Source of the DNA: Solirubrobacterales bacterium | GTDB taxonomy: Bacteria; Actinomycetota; Thermoleophilia; Solirubrobacterales; 70-9 | Direction: 5' to 3' | Length of the DNA: 17,219 nt | Assembly (NCBI GenBank): GCA_030152805.1 | Contig: JASLIG010000014.1 | Span: forward strand, 1 to 17,219 | Shown: positions 1 to 6,409 of the stretch, in pieces | How the letters are laid out: each line of letters begins with the position of its first letter | How positions within the stretch are numbered: position 1 is the stretch's first letter | Program-made: the position numbers and the translations under genes | Notes under the pieces: generated by a model | What the model was told of the DNA's origin: nothing | What the model saw: only the letters and a program-made list of their open reading frames with translations | Databases searched by the model: none

Positions 1-1001
1 TGCCGCGCTTCCACGGCGAGCGGATGCGCGAGGACGCCGAGATGATGACCGAGCTGGCGCGGCGCGAAGTGCGCTCCTGGCCGGTCGGCGAGCCGTTCAG
101 GCTCTGGCCGCGCATGCAGGCGCTGACCCAGGAGGTGGTGATGCGGGCCGTCTTCGGCGACGACCAGGGGCGCCTCGACCGGCTGCGCGGCCTGCTCACC
201 AACCTGACCGAGGCGATCAACGACGACGGCCGGCTGCGCAAGCTGGCGATGCGCGGCCCGCGCTGGCTCGAACGCAGCCGCGGCTGGCGGGAAGCGATGG
301 CGCCGGTCGAAGAGGCGGTGCTGGCGGAGGTGCGGCGCCGTCGCGCCGAAGGGGAGGACGGCCGCCGCGACGCGGTCTCGATCCTGATCGAGGCGCGCAA
401 CGAGGACGGCTCGCCGCTGAGCGAGAAAGACCTGCGCGACGAACTGCTGACCCTGCTCACCGACGGCCCGACCTCGAGCTCGCTGGCCTGGGTCTTCGAG
501 CGCCTCCTGCGCCACCCCGAGAAGCTGGCGCGCCTGCAGTCCGAAGTGCTCGCGGGCCAGGGCGAGGCCTACCTCGACGCGGTGATCAAGGAGACGCTGC
601 GCCTGCGCCCACCGGTCTCGGTCGTCGTGCGGCGCCTGCTCAAGCCCGCCACCCTCGGCGGCTACGACCTCCCCGCCGACACCCTGATCGCGCCCTGTGT
701 CTACCTGATCCACCACCGCGCGGACGTCTACGACGAACCCGGCGAGTTCGTCCCCGAGCGCTTCCTCGAGCAGCGCGCGGCGGTCCCGACCTGGATCCCC
801 TTCGGCGGCGGCGCCCGCCGTTGCCTCGCTGCCAGCTACGCCGAACAGGAGATGAAGCGGGTGCTGCGCACCGTGCTCGAGGAGGTCGAGCTGGAGCCGG
901 TCGAGGAGCGTGGCGAGCGCATCAGCCGTGCCGCGATCGCCTTCAGCCCCGCCCAGCACGGCCTCGTAGTCGCCAAACCCCGAACCCGCGCCTTCGCATG
1001 A
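1..1001 (+). CDS. Cytochrome P450, 5' end cut off by the window
   Basis: Heme-thiolate monooxygenase; substrate unknown, probably a tailoring or lipid-type oxidation. The reading frame is open from base 3, and the residues before the first ATG (PRFHGERM) match the conserved 'PxFHGERMR' stretch of bacterial P450s in the CYP110/CYP138-like group. The gene therefore starts upstream of the window and the ATG at 24 is internal. Visible motifs are the ExxR of the K-helix (ETLR, Glu codon at 591), a PERF motif (FVPERFLE), and the heme loop FGGGARRCLA with the Cys codon at 822. The I-helix oxygen-activation motif is odd: it reads LLTDGPTSSSLAW where AGxD/ETT is expected, with one residue apparently missing and no acidic residue before the Thr. 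The heme loop has Ala where CxG normally has Gly. The stop TGA at 999-1001 lies 57 bp before the preferred start of the N-hydroxylase. The family call is secure; the substrate cannot be read. Confidence 0.93.
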   Translation, partial: PRFHGERMREDAEMMTELARREVRSWPVGEPFRLWPRMQALTQEVVMRAVFGDDQGRLDRLRGLLTNLTEAINDDGRLRKLAMRGPRWLERSRGWREAMAPVEEAVLAEVRRRRAEGEDGRRDAVSILIEARNEDGSPLSEKDLRDELLTLLTDGPTSSSLAWVFERLLRHPEKLARLQSEVLAGQGEAYLDAVIKETLRLRPPVSVVVRRLLKPATLGGYDLPADTLIAPCVYLIHHRADVYDEPGEFVPERFLEQRAAVPTWIPFGGGARRCLAASYAEQEMKRVLRTVLEEVELEPVEERGERISRAAIAFSPAQHGLVVAKPRTRAFA

Positions 1002-1003
1002 GA

Positions 1004-1048
1004 GCCGTAACGCCTTATCCGTCCATTGCATGGAAAAAACGTTACGGC
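1004..1048. repeat. 9-bp inverted repeat between P450 and N-hydroxylase
   Basis: GCCGTAACG (1004-1012) is the exact reverse complement of CGTTACGGC (1040-1048), with a 27-nt loop. It lies just after the P450 stop and before the GTG start at 1059. The alternative TTG start at 1026 would fall inside the loop. It could be a weak transcription/translation control hairpin or chance. There is no T-run, so a classic terminator is unlikely. Confidence 0.3.
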
Positions 1049-1058
1049 GGGTGTCGGC

Positions 1059-2384
1059 GTGGCTGATTGCGACCTGATCATCGTCGGCGCCGGGGCCAAG
1101 GCAGCCGGAATCTCCACCAAGGTGCACATCCTCAACAGCCTTGGCCTCGCCGAGCTCTCGGTGAAGGTGATCGAGGGGACCGAGGTCGCAGCCTCGTGGA
1201 AGGGGCGCAACGGCATGACCTCGGGCGAGGAGCCGCTGGCGGTCACCCCGATCAAGGACATCGGTTTCCCCTACCAGAGCCACATCGAGTTCGGCGAGGC
1301 GGGCGAGGCGATCGACGCCGCCCTTGCCCAGTTCACCTGGCAGCAGCACATGATCAGCACCCGCCGCTACGCGCGCTGGGTCGACGCCGGCTCGCCGCAG
1401 GTGCGCCACCGCGACTACGGCGAGTACCTCGCCTGGGTGATGGCGCGGGCGACTGAGGGGATCGAGCACCTGCACGCCCGCGTCACCCAGGTGACCCTCG
1501 ACGAGGCGGGCGAGCGCTGGGTCGTCGAGGCCGAGGAGGACGGGGGGAAGTCCCGGTGTGCCGGTCGCTCCCTGGTGCTGACGGGGCCGGGCATCCACCG
1601 CGCCTTCCCGCACGAGCCGGCGGTCGCGGAGCGCGTCTTCCACTGCGACAGCAAGCGCGAGGAGTTCGCCCGCATTCCCGAGGACCGCCGTTGCGACGTG
1701 GCGATCGTCGGCGGCGGCGAGAGCGCGCTCAGCGCGACGATGTTCCTGCGCGGCCTGCGGCCCGAGTGCCGCTTCACGATCTACACGCCGATGCTGCCGA
1801 TGAGCCGCGGCGAGAGCTTCCTCGAGAACCGGGTCTTCTCCAACCCCGACACGGTCGAATGGGAGGCGCTCGACCAGCGCACCCGGCGCGACTTCGTCAA
1901 GCACTCCGACCGCGGCGTCTTCGACCCGCCCAGCCTGGCGGCGATCGCCTACGATGACCGCTGCCGTTTTGTGACCGGTCGCGTCACCGACGTCGGTGAG
2001 GCCGGCGGCGGGGAGGGGGTGCGGCTCGAGTATGAGTCCCCCGGTGGCGTCGTGCACAGCGAGCACGACTTCGTCGCCAACTGCACCGGCTTCGACCTGC
2101 TGGCGCAGATGCGCACCCTATTCCCGGCGAAGGTGCGGGAGGAGATCGAGCGCCGCAGCGGCCCGCTCTGGGACCAGCCAGCCGGCAGCGAGGTGCCGAT
2201 CGGCCGCAACCTCGAGCTGCGCGGGATGGAGCCGCGCCTGCAGATCCCCGGGCTGGCCGGACTCAGCCAGGGCCCGGGCTTCGCCAACCTCGGCGCGCTC
2301 GGGCTGCTCTCGAACCGCGTCTTGCAGCCAATCGTCCGCGATTACTTGACACTCTCAAACCAGTCACATAAGGTCGCGCGATGA
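1059..2384 (+). CDS. MbtG-like FAD/NADPH-dependent L-lysine (or L-ornithine) N-monooxygenase
   Basis: Hydroxylates a primary side-chain amine using FAD, NADPH and O2, the first step toward hydroxamates in siderophores or N-oxidised natural products. The FAD fingerprint DLIIVGAGAKA sits at the N-terminus (residues 5-15). It is followed by KDIGFPYQSH, an LTGPG segment near the middle, the NADPH fingerprint IVGGGESALS (glycines at about 218-220), the block RGESFLENRVFSNP, and the C-terminal LSQGPGFANLGALGLLSNRVL. All of these line up with mycobactin lysine N-hydroxylase MbtG as I remember it. With the GTG start at 1059 the protein is 441 aa, close to MbtG, and begins directly at the FAD fold. 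A TTG at 1026 gives 11 more residues but has no ribosome-binding site and lies in a hairpin loop. The stop overlaps the next gene by 4 bp (ATGA). No siderophore NRPS is in view, so the amine substrate is open. Confidence 0.88.
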   Translation: MADCDLIIVGAGAKAAGISTKVHILNSLGLAELSVKVIEGTEVAASWKGRNGMTSGEEPLAVTPIKDIGFPYQSHIEFGEAGEAIDAALAQFTWQQHMISTRRYARWVDAGSPQVRHRDYGEYLAWVMARATEGIEHLHARVTQVTLDEAGERWVVEAEEDGGKSRCAGRSLVLTGPGIHRAFPHEPAVAERVFHCDSKREEFARIPEDRRCDVAIVGGGESALSATMFLRGLRPECRFTIYTPMLPMSRGESFLENRVFSNPDTVEWEALDQRTRRDFVKHSDRGVFDPPSLAAIAYDDRCRFVTGRVTDVGEAGGGEGVRLEYESPGGVVHSEHDFVANCTGFDLLAQMRTLFPAKVREEIERRSGPLWDQPAGSEVPIGRNLELRGMEPRLQIPGLAGLSQGPGFANLGALGLLSNRVLQPIVRDYLTLSNQSHKVAR

Positions 2385-3931
2385 GCGGTCTGAGCAGGGG
2401 AAACCGGTCCGCTGGCGCAATCGCCGCGGCGGCTGTGCTACTGCTCGTCGTCTTGGCTCTCGGCGGCTGCGGTTCCTCCTCCTCGGGCAGCGGCGGTCCC
2501 AGCTTCACCGGCTCGGGTACGGCCAACGGCGACGATGCCAACACGCGCTACCAGCGGGGCCCGATCGACAGCGGCTCGGTGAGCGGGCTGAAGGCCGCCT
2601 GGACCCTGCCCCTGAAAGCGCAGAGCGCCTTCGGCGCCTACGCTTCGACGCCGATCGTCAGCAAGGGCGTGATGTACTCGCAGGACCTCGTCTCCAACGT
2701 GCAGGCGATCGACGTCGAAAGCGGCGAAGTCCTCTGGACGGCCACCTTCGAACAGCCCGACCACGGTCCGAACGGGGTCGTCGTCGCCAACGGCTTGGTC
2801 TACGGGGCGACTCCGACCGAAGCGTTCGCGCTCGACCAGAAAAACGGCAACGAGGTCTGGTCGGTGAAACTGACCAAAAACGAACACGAGGGCATCGACA
2901 TGGCCCCCGGCTACCACGACGGCCTCGTCTACGTCTCGACCGTCCCGGTCAACGTCGAAGAATTCTACGGCGGCGGCGCGGTCGGGATCCTCTGGGCACT
3001 CGACGCCAAGACGGGCAAAAAAGTGTGGCACTTCAACACCGCGCCGGACGATCTCTGGGCCAAGTCCGCGGCGGCCCGCAACCTCAACTCCGGCGGCGGC
3101 CTCTGGTACCCGCCGGCGTTCGACGAAGAAGGCTCGATGTACGCGGCGATCGGCAACCCGGGCCCGATCCCGGGGACCGAAAAATACCCCTGGGGATCGA
3201 GCCGTCCCGGCCCCAATCTCTACACGGACTCGATCGTCAAGCTCGACGCCAAGACGGGCAAACTGGACTGGTACTACCAGCTAACCCCGCACGACGTCAA
3301 CGACTGGGACCTGCAGGACCCGCCGATCCTGGTCAAAGCCGGCGGCAAGGACATGGTGATCGGCGCCGGCAAGTCCGGCATCGTGATCGCCCTCGACCGC
3401 GCCAGCGGCAAGCTGCTCTGGAAGCGTCCGGTCGGGATCCACAACGGCCACGACGACATCGGCCTGGAAGCGATGCAGGGCAAGACGCCGAGTTTGCCGG
3501 TGACGGAGCTGCCCGGCTCCCTCGGTGGCGTGATCGCGCCGATGGCGACCGATGGCTCGACCGTCTTCGTGCCGGTGGTAAACGCCTCGCTGACGCTGGC
3601 CAGCCAGACCGAAAAGTCCGAAGGCGGGCCCGGCAACGGCGAAATGGTCGCCCTCGACGTGGCGACGGGCAAAGTCAAGTGGAAGCAGAAGTTCGTCAGC
3701 GCCGCCTTCGGCTACGCGACCGCGGTCAACGACCTCGTCTTCGCCACCACCTACGACGGCACGGTTAGCGCGATGAACACGAAAAACGGCAGCGTCGTCT
3801 GGCGGCAAAAACTTCCCGCGGGCACCAATAGCGGCGTGACCGTCGCCGACGAAATGCTGATCGCCCCCGCCGGCGTCGCTGCGGCGGCCGGACAGCAGGC
3901 CCAGATCGTCGCCTACAAGCTGGGCGGATAA
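2381..3931 (+). CDS. Secreted lipoprotein with eight-blade PQQ-dehydrogenase-like beta-propeller
   Basis: The N-terminus is a clear lipoprotein signal: basic start, hydrophobic core AAAAVLLLVVLAL, lipobox LGGC with Cys30 as the lipidated residue, then a Ser/Gly-rich tether. The mature part has eight W-motif blades of the quinoprotein type, for example SGEVLW, NGNEVW, TGKKVW, TGKLDW, SGKLLW, TGKVKW and NGSVVW. The segment NLYTDSIVKLDAKTGKLDW followed by YYQLTPHDVNDWD resembles the PQQ-binding face of methanol/alcohol dehydrogenases. Cys30 is the only Cys, so the vicinal disulfide that stacks on PQQ in those enzymes is absent, and no PQQ biosynthesis gene is in the window. It may be a PQQ-independent propeller, a substrate-binding scaffold or a cell-surface oxidoreductase. 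The ATGA overlap with the N-hydroxylase implies translational coupling and a shared pathway. Codons such as AAA and GAA are more common here than in its neighbours. Confidence 0.85.
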   Translation: MSGLSRGNRSAGAIAAAAVLLLVVLALGGCGSSSSGSGGPSFTGSGTANGDDANTRYQRGPIDSGSVSGLKAAWTLPLKAQSAFGAYASTPIVSKGVMYSQDLVSNVQAIDVESGEVLWTATFEQPDHGPNGVVVANGLVYGATPTEAFALDQKNGNEVWSVKLTKNEHEGIDMAPGYHDGLVYVSTVPVNVEEFYGGGAVGILWALDAKTGKKVWHFNTAPDDLWAKSAAARNLNSGGGLWYPPAFDEEGSMYAAIGNPGPIPGTEKYPWGSSRPGPNLYTDSIVKLDAKTGKLDWYYQLTPHDVNDWDLQDPPILVKAGGKDMVIGAGKSGIVIALDRASGKLLWKRPVGIHNGHDDIGLEAMQGKTPSLPVTELPGSLGGVIAPMATDGSTVFVPVVNASLTLASQTEKSEGGPGNGEMVALDVATGKVKWKQKFVSAAFGYATAVNDLVFATTYDGTVSAMNTKNGSVVWRQKLPAGTNSGVTVADEMLIAPAGVAAAAGQQAQIVAYKLGG

Positions 3932-3980
3932 CGCCTAGCTCCCCCGGCGGGGGAGACCGGCAGTCCCGTGGTCGAATTGA

Positions 3981-4007
3981 CACCCCAAGTGCGCAGCACT
4001 TGGGGTG
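3981..4007 (+). terminator. Strong hairpin after lipoprotein gene, possible terminator
   Basis: A perfect 12-bp stem, CACCCCAAGTGC / GCACTTGGGGTG, closes on a GCA triloop 50 bp after the lipoprotein stop. There is no T-run after it, so it is not a textbook intrinsic terminator, although many actinobacterial terminators lack the T-run. It could equally be part of the repeat element around it. Confidence 0.4.
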
Positions 4008-4014
4008 AATGAGG

Positions 4015-4034
4015 TGCGCGGCTATCGCCGCGCA
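4015..4034. repeat. 8-bp hairpin TGCGCGGC / GCCGCGCA
   Basis: Perfect 8-bp stem with a TATC tetraloop, 7 bp beyond the hairpin at 3981-4007 and inside the 18-bp inverted repeat pair. It adds to the unusual density of secondary structure here. Function unknown. Confidence 0.4.
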
Positions 4035-4131
4035 GACACCAGATTGCATTTCCGCCGCTTCGCGACATTCGCCCGCGGGACTGCCGGTCTCCCTCGTGGC
4101 GGTTGCCAGCACGGTGCGGCCATGCAGGCGG

Positions 4132-4166
4132 CCTCAGGGTTTACAAGCTTGTGAGAAACCCCGAGG
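4132..4166. repeat. Compound hairpin around an ACAAGCTTGT palindrome
   Basis: Nested pairing: CCTC (4132-4135) with GAGG (4163-4166), GGGTTT (4137-4142) with AAACCC (4156-4161), and ACAAG with CTTGT in the centre (4143-4152), with small internal bulges. It lies in the gene-free stretch 3932-4404. Confidence 0.4.
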
Positions 4167-4213
4167 ACGGGCAAGGCTTCAAGGCAATCTCGAAAGCTCG
4201 GGTGGCTCTGAGG

Positions 4214-4364
4214 GGGATGGCGGGTGTGCCTCTGCGGGAATGTCGCCGCAGGCGGCCGCTGCACTCGTGCTTCTAAGCGCGGCGCAGCCGCGCTCTCAAA
4301 TCGTCGCTAAGCGCCCGCAGGGCGCGTGCGACCCAAATTCCCGCAGAGGCACACCCGCCATCCC
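4214..4364. repeat. 28-bp perfect inverted repeat pair with two internal GCA-loop hairpins
   Basis: Bases 4214-4241 (starting GGGATGGCGGGTGTG) are the exact reverse complement of 4337-4364. Between the arms are two perfect hairpins, each with a GCA triloop: AGCGCGGC / GCCGCGCT (4276-4294) and GCGCCC / GGGCGC (4311-4325). Long arms, internal stems and no transposase suggest a small non-autonomous palindromic element or a structured RNA. It lies 40 bp beyond the end of the minus-strand carbonic anhydrase, so it may also act on the 3' end of that transcript. Confidence 0.55.
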
Positions 4365-4404
4365 ACCCAATCCCGCCTGGCAAGTTCGGCCGGGGTCAGG
4401 GCAT

Positions 4405-4911
4405 CTAGCTCGGCGTCTCGGCCTCGACCTCTCGCAGCCTGTGGCTGTCGACGTCGTAGACGAAGCCGCGCACCGAGTCGCGGTGCGGCAGGAACCCGGA
4501 ACGGCGCACCCGCAGGATCGACTGGCGCACGTCGGCCTCGACGTCGTCGAAGGACTCGATCGCGAAGGCCGGCGCGACGCCGGTCTCGCGCCGCAGCTCC
4601 GCCCGGAAGCCGTCGTCGCTGATCTTCTGCATGCCGCAGTCCGTGTGGTGGATCAGCATCACCTCGCGGGTGCCGAGCAGGCGCTGCGAGATCGCCAGGG
4701 AGCGAATCACGTCATCGGTGATCACGCCGCCGGCGTTGCGCAGCACGTGCGCCTCGCCGTCCGCCAAGCCCAGCGCGGCGAAGACGTCCAGCCGCGAGTC
4801 CATGCAGGTGACGATCGCTAGCCCCCTGCTCGGTCGCACGTCGAGGTGCCGCTCGGCGAGGTCGGCGGCGAAGGCCTCGTTGTTGGCGAGCAGCTCGTCG
4901 ATCGTGCCCAT
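4405..4911 (-). CDS. canA: Beta-class carbonic anhydrase, Rv1284/CanA-like
   Basis: Zinc enzyme interconverting CO2 and bicarbonate in the cytoplasm. The 168-aa protein carries the beta-class zinc and dyad residues: Cys36 in CMDSR (with Asp38 and Arg40) and His89/Cys92 in HTDCG. The stretches EAHVLRNAGG, TDDVIRSLAISQRLLGTRE and RGFVYDVDSHRLREV follow mycobacterial CanA (Rv1284) nearly block by block, and the length is the same class. The ATG at 4911 gives the usual short N-terminus (MGTIDELLANNEAFA). The gene is divergent from the PucR-type regulator, with 108 bp between the starts. Bicarbonate is the co-substrate of biotin carboxylases, so it could feed the acyl-CoA carboxylase encoded at 7007-8464, but the link is only proximity. 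Confidence 0.95.
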   Translation of the reverse strand: MGTIDELLANNEAFAADLAERHLDVRPSRGLAIVTCMDSRLDVFAALGLADGEAHVLRNAGGVITDDVIRSLAISQRLLGTREVMLIHHTDCGMQKISDDGFRAELRRETGVAPAFAIESFDDVEADVRQSILRVRRSGFLPHRDSVRGFVYDVDSHRLREVEAETPS

Positions 4912-4960
4912 CGGCCGTGCAGCCTAGATGACCATCCGACCGATTCCGCGCGCCGCTCGG

Positions 4961-4990
4961 TTGACAGCCTGGGAGATTGAGTACTAGCGT
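4961..4990 (+). promoter_or_regulatory. Candidate sigma-70-type promoter of the PucR-type regulator
   Basis: TTGACA (4961-4966) matches the -35 consensus exactly and is followed after 18 bp by TAGCGT (4985-4990), which fits the loose actinobacterial -10 TAnnnT. The start codon is 30 bp downstream, leaving a short leader that contains the purine-rich tract AGGGAGAGGGGG (4997-5008). Confidence 0.5.
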
Positions 4991-5019
4991 GTGTACAGGG
5001 AGAGGGGGCCGATGCGGCG

Positions 5020-6231
5020 ATGAATAGCGCCAGTCATCGCATTACCGAAGCGCTGCACGAGATCCGCACCGATCTGGTCGCGCGCCTACGGGCGCGCTCG
5101 AGCGAGCTCGAAGACCTGATCTTCGAGCGGGTGCGCAAGCTGTCCGCCCAGGAAGAAGGCGAGGATCCCGAGTACCGCGCCGGCCTGCGCGCGACCGTGG
5201 CCGAGTCGGTCGATTACGCCCTGCTCGGCATCGAGCGGGGCGAGGACTGGAACGGGTCGATCCCGGCTGCCGCCGCGGCGCAAGCGAGGCGCTCGGCGCG
5301 CACCGGGGTGCGGCTCGACACCGTGCTGCGGCGCTACGCGGCCGGCGATCGCCTGGTCGGCGAGTTCATCATGGAAGAGGCGGGGCGCTTTCCGAGTGAC
5401 GTCCTGCGCCAAGTGCTGCACACCCAGGGATCGCACGTGGACCGGCTGATGGCCTCAGTCGCGGCCGAGTACATGGACGAGCTGGAGCTGATGCGCCGCT
5501 CGCCCGCACAGCGGCTGGCCGAACGGGTCCAGCGACTCCTGGCCGGCGACGCGCCGCTCGACGCCGCCGCGCTGGACTACGAATTCGACGCCTGGCACCT
5601 GGGCCTGATCGTCACCGGTTCCCGGCCGGCGGTCGCGGCCAGGACCCTGGCCGCAGGCCTCAACCGCCAGCCCCTGGTCGTGCCGCGCGGCGAGGAGACC
5701 GCTTGGGCCTGGCTCGGCGGTCGCCAGCGCCTCTCGCTGACCGAAGTCGAGCGCTACCAGGCGGCCGGCGTGCTCGGTGAGGTCACCCTCGCGGTCGGCG
5801 AGCCCCGTCAGGGAATCGAAGGCTGGCGCCTCACGCACCACGAGGCCAAGGCGGCTCAGCAGGTGATGCTGCGGCGGCCGCGACCGCTCACCCAGGCAAG
5901 CGACGTCGTCCTGCTGGCCGCCGTGCTCCGCGACGACCTGCTCGCCAAGTCGCTGCGCGAGACCTATCTCACCCCGCTCGACGAGGCCGACGCCGGCCCG
6001 GTCCTGCGGGAGACCCTGCGTGCCTATTTCGAGGCCGGCTTCAACGCGGCGACCGCTGCGGCGGCGCTGCAGATCGACCGTCACACCGTGCAGCGACGGT
6101 TGCGCAAGGTCGAGGAGGCGCTGGGGCGGCTCCTGCACACCTGCCACGCGGAGATCGAGGTCGCGCTGGTGCTCGAGGAACTCGAGGAAGAGCCCGGTCG
6201 CCGTCCCACGCTGCGCGCCGTCGACAGCTGA
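5020..6231 (+). CDS. PucR/CdaR-type transcriptional regulator with RsbRD-like N-terminus
   Basis: Likely DNA-binding one-component regulator, 403 aa. The N-terminal third (about residues 5-150) is helical and acidic/Arg-rich, with conserved-looking stretches such as RTGVRLDTVLRRYAAGDRLVGEF, as in the RsbRD-like N-terminal domain of many actinobacterial PucR proteins. The middle (about 165-310) fits the GGDEF-like CdaR domain. The C-terminus, from about 328 (LRETLRAYFEAGFNAATAAAALQ, then RHTVQRRLRKVEEALG), is the PucR helix-turn-helix. The start at 5020 follows AGGGAGAGGGGG at 11 bp. A nearer ATG at 5012 opens only a three-codon ORF (ATG CGG CGA TGA) whose stop overlaps this start. Typical PucR proteins sense small metabolites, but the ligand is unknown. 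It is not in an operon with neighbours: 178 bp separate it from the LmbU-like gene, which it might control. Confidence 0.88.
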   Translation: MNSASHRITEALHEIRTDLVARLRARSSELEDLIFERVRKLSAQEEGEDPEYRAGLRATVAESVDYALLGIERGEDWNGSIPAAAAAQARRSARTGVRLDTVLRRYAAGDRLVGEFIMEEAGRFPSDVLRQVLHTQGSHVDRLMASVAAEYMDELELMRRSPAQRLAERVQRLLAGDAPLDAAALDYEFDAWHLGLIVTGSRPAVAARTLAAGLNRQPLVVPRGEETAWAWLGGRQRLSLTEVERYQAAGVLGEVTLAVGEPRQGIEGWRLTHHEAKAAQQVMLRRPRPLTQASDVVLLAAVLRDDLLAKSLRETYLTPLDEADAGPVLRETLRAYFEAGFNAATAAAALQIDRHTVQRRLRKVEEALGRLLHTCHAEIEVALVLEELEEEPGRRPTLRAVDS

Positions 6232-6339
6232 TTCTCAGCCGGTTGCCGCCGCAAATGGGACACTTTGGCGAGCCCGGAAGGGTCCCGCGCACCATATTGG
6301 TGCAGCGCGCTTTGAACTTCCGCTGCTACACATGAGGTA

Positions 6340-6374
6340 GGCGCCGGGGGGCGCCCATTCTCGGTCTCCGAGAA
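6340..6374. promoter_or_regulatory. Two adjacent inverted repeats upstream of the LmbU-like gene
   Basis: In the 178-bp gap before the LmbU-like gene, GGCGCC-GGGG-GGCGCC (6340-6355) is followed at once by TTCTCGG-TCT-CCGAGAA (6358-6374), a perfect 7-bp dyad with a 3-bp spacer. The second has the size of a repressor or activator operator and ends 35 bp before the start codon. No convincing -35/-10 pair was found, so the promoter itself is not placed. Confidence 0.4.
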
Positions 6375-6409
6375 CGACACCGTATCCACGAACAGGCGAG
6401 GCAGGGTCG

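Larger units (their letters stand above)
3951..4093. repeat. 18-bp perfect inverted repeat pair flanking hairpins
   Basis: GGGAGACCGGCAGTCCCG at 3951-3968 is the exact reverse complement of 4076-4093, with 107 bp between the arms. Allowing G-T pairs adds about three more base pairs on the inner side. The pair encloses the strong hairpin at 3981-4007 and a second one at 4015-4034. The layout resembles a small non-coding palindromic element after the lipoprotein gene. No coding capacity was recognised. Confidence 0.55.
3932..4404. other. Gene-free, repeat-rich intergenic region
   Basis: 473 bp between the lipoprotein and the carbonic anhydrase. I see no ORF with coding character. The short frames on both strands are Arg/Pro-rich, and two of them share a peptide (FPQRHTRHP) only because they read the same inverted repeat. 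The content is two long inverted-repeat pairs and at least five hairpins, listed separately. Three of the hairpins share a GCA loop. Confidence 0.6.

Noticed and set aside
456..491. Frameshift or pseudogene in the P450
   Set aside because: The frame stays open, and the ExxR, PERF and heme-loop motifs follow in register; only one codon seems absent.
4022..4622. Two short frames sharing the peptide FPQRHTRHP, suggesting a repeated gene
   Set aside because: The shared peptide arises because both frames read the same arm of the 28-bp inverted repeat on opposite strands. There is no other coding support.
4009..4821. 270-aa plus-strand frame across the repeat region and the carbonic anhydrase
   Set aside because: It is antisense to a clear beta-carbonic anhydrase and reads through hairpins; composition is not protein-like.
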